Positions 62,641 to 64,000 of a DNA stretch of 64,000 bases are shown here, piece after piece. This DNA is from Marinifilum_A sediminis. Lineage in GTDB: Bacteria; Bacteroidota; Bacteroidia; Bacteroidales; Marinifilaceae. Where the stretch lies: NCBI GenBank assembly GCA_947496465.1, contig CANMCX010000017.1, positions 1-64,000 of the forward strand, given 5' to 3'. Below the pieces are notes generated by a model that ran no database searches, was not told where the DNA came from, and saw nothing but the letters and a program-made list of their open reading frames with translations. Every line of letters begins with the position of its first letter. The first letter of the stretch is position 1. Made by a program: the position numbers and the translations under genes.

Positions 62641-63030
62641 TTAATCTTTAATGATTTCAATAATTTCAGTGGTGGAGATGGAAGGAGTTCTTTCCAAATA
62701 AACCACTTCGCAAAGCGATTTGAATTCATCAAATCTACCTTCCCAGTCGTTTCCCATCACCAAAACATCAGCATCGAATTGTTTAATGTAATCTCCTTTT
62801 AGTTCCAAAGATTCTTCGTAAAATACTTCATCAACAACCTTCAGGGATTCTATGATTCTCATTCTATCCTTTTCGGAATAGATAGGATTTTTCTGCTTTT
62901 TGGAGAAGTTTAAAGCATCAGTTGAAATACCAACAATTAAGTAATCACCTTCAGCTCTGGCACGTTCCAGAATTCGTAAATGTCCGATGTGAAATAAATC
63001 AAATGTGCCAAAAGTAATTACTCGTTTCAT
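62641..63030 (-). CDS. Cytidylyltransferase (TagD-like glycerol-3-phosphate type)
   Basis: The protein has 129 residues from the ATG at 63030; the seven extra codons upstream are lysine-rich and outside the fold. It is a compact nucleotidyltransferase with FGTFDLFHIGHLRILERAR (HxGH motif, His16 and His19 region), LVVGIST-like YLIVGISTDALN, and the late YLERTPSISTTEI (ISTT/S motif). The length and motifs are typical of glycerol-3-phosphate cytidylyltransferase, which makes CDP-glycerol. The next gene, whose start lies beyond the right edge, encodes a CDP-glycerol transferase, which fits. Confidence 0.88.
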   Translation of the reverse strand: MKRVITFGTFDLFHIGHLRILERARAEGDYLIVGISTDALNFSKKQKNPIYSEKDRMRIIESLKVVDEVFYEESLELKGDYIKQFDADVLVMGNDWEGRFDEFKSLCEVVYLERTPSISTTEIIEIIKD

Positions 63031-63140
63031 GTGTTTAAGTTTATTTTTCAATGGTCACATGGAACTCACAAATAAATTTAATCATCCTCAATCTGTCAAT
63101 TTGGATAATTAAATTTGCATGCTCGTTTCATATTGTTTTT

Positions 63141-64000
63141 TTATTGGTTCTTGCGAAGATAATGTTCTTGAATGAAATTAAAAATTCTCTGAGAACTGTT
63201 CGCATCAATATTGTCGTACGACTTCTCGATTATTTCACCTCTTTTTACCTTAAATTGATCTTTACCATTGAAAGTAGATAAGAGATCTTCCTCTAATTTG
63301 TTTTGATCGGTAGAAATTGGTCCAACTATAAAATCGTTAAAGAAAGTATGTAACTCACGATCCTTAGTCTCATACTTTTCTCTATCGTACAAGAGGAAGA
63401 AAATTGGGCGATTCAGTAAAATGTAATCCATGTAGATGGATGAATAATCGCTAATCATTGCGTCTACTTCAGGAAGAAAAGGATAAACATCCTTCACATT
63501 ATCATACCATAAAATTCTTTCGAATTCACCTGATATGGATTTGTACTGAGGCAATGGATGCAATTTGAAAACAAAAACAAGATCATGCTCTATGGCAAAC
63601 TGATTCAATCTTTCCAAGTCAAGAATTCCATCAGAAATTCCATCGCCGCCAGTATCGCGAAAAGTGGGAGCGTAAAGGATGGATTTTGTACCATTCTTAC
63701 GCATTTTGGCAACTTTATTAATTGTCTCTACATCTGAATTGATCAGTGCATTCTTGTATTTTTTAGGATCAACAATTACATCGTTTCTTGGATATCCGGT
63801 ATCAATAAAATGATCGGTAAGAAAAGCAGGTTTAAAGAACTCTTTGGTGAAAAAGGCTCCCGTTGAAATCAGTGCCTGATATTTTGGCAATTTTCCTACG
63901 AAATTCAGAATGAATCGACGGTACAATGAACTGGTTTCCTGAATGAAAAACTTATTGCTTCTCTGTATCTTTTTAAATCCGATTCCGTGCCAAATCTGTA
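63141..64000 (-). CDS. CDP-glycerol glycerophosphotransferase-family protein (5' end missing)
   Basis: The frame is open to the right edge, so the start is outside the window; 286 codons are visible. The first visible residues read QIWHGIGFKKIQR, the hallmark of TagB/TagF-type CDP-glycerol transferases (usually WHG-x-x-x-K). Later come ILYAPTFRDTGG, FKLHPLPQYKSI, DVYPFLPEVDAMISDYSSIYMDYI (in two halves, with SDYSS as the second signature) and PIFFLLYDREKY. It transfers glycerol phosphate, or a related alditol phosphate, to a lipid-linked glycan. A TagD-like gene lies next, in the same direction. Confidence 0.88.
   Translation of the reverse strand, partial: QIWHGIGFKKIQRSNKFFIQETSSLYRRFILNFVGKLPKYQALISTGAFFTKEFFKPAFLTDHFIDTGYPRNDVIVDPKKYKNALINSDVETINKVAKMRKNGTKSILYAPTFRDTGGDGISDGILDLERLNQFAIEHDLVFVFKLHPLPQYKSISGEFERILWYDNVKDVYPFLPEVDAMISDYSSIYMDYILLNRPIFFLLYDREKYETKDRELHTFFNDFIVGPISTDQNKLEEDLLSTFNGKDQFKVKRGEIIEKSYDNIDANSSQRIFNFIQEHYLRKNQ

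Overview
The window is AT-rich chromosomal DNA from a member of the Bacteroidota. The signs are: the block ftsX, DUF3098, uppP, truB, queA; a PorZ-like type IX secretion component with a C-terminal sorting-type domain; a SusC/TonB-type receptor with a carboxypeptidase-regulatory domain at its N terminus; TAnnTTTG-type -7 promoter boxes; and few clear Shine-Dalgarno sequences. The mix of genes resembles marine Marinilabiliales/Marinifilaceae, but that rank is a guess from memory. No phage, plasmid, insertion sequence or CRISPR array is visible.

Layout. 1-8.6 kb: a repeat-bearing non-coding stretch, then isolated envelope and regulatory genes (thioredoxin-like lipoprotein, aspartic-protease-like protein, membrane-anchored serine hydrolase, ExbB-like protein, membrane LytTR regulator). 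8.7-18.4 kb: lipoprotein hydrolase, membrane AraC regulator, TonB receptor, AraC/VOC pair, Spy-like protein, membrane MutS-like ATPase and thioredoxin-like lipoprotein, with several families of palindromic intergenic repeats between them. 18.5-34.2 kb: mostly core metabolism and stress genes: a KamA-family radical SAM enzyme, U32 peptidase, TlpA-like protein, DUF2797, IlvE, AhpC/AhpF, an aminotransferase, an adenylate cyclase-HD fusion, UspA, RdgB, PorZ and RecO.

34.2-44.6 kb is the most unusual part. A tRNA-Arg(CCT) gene is followed by two decayed copies of its 3' end, each with the same downstream terminator hairpin, at about 36.84 kb and 44.50 kb. The first interval holds two unrecognised secreted proteins. 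The second holds a polyamine operon (arginine decarboxylase, agmatinase, deoxyhypusine-synthase-like enzyme), a small acidic protein, a GMP-synthase-like amidotransferase, an MscS channel and an ATP-grasp ligase fused to an M20 peptidase domain that has lost its metal ligands. This looks like integration scars at a tRNA, or serial decay of a duplicated tRNA.

44.8-54.9 kb: a CPBP-like membrane protein, a condensation-type acyltransferase with a zinc-ribbon membrane partner, fumarase, an LRR lipoprotein, a CysH-like reductase, a degenerate 21-bp tandem repeat, an isoprenoid-synthase-fold protein and a 2-hydroxyacid dehydrogenase. 55.2-64 kb: truncated haemoglobin, TM2 protein, queA/truB/uppP/DUF3098/ftsX, then a surface-glycan group (flippase, lipid A-type acyltransferase, TagD-like cytidylyltransferase, and a CDP-glycerol glycerophosphotransferase cut by the right edge).

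All calls come from reading the translations and bases by eye. No database search was run.
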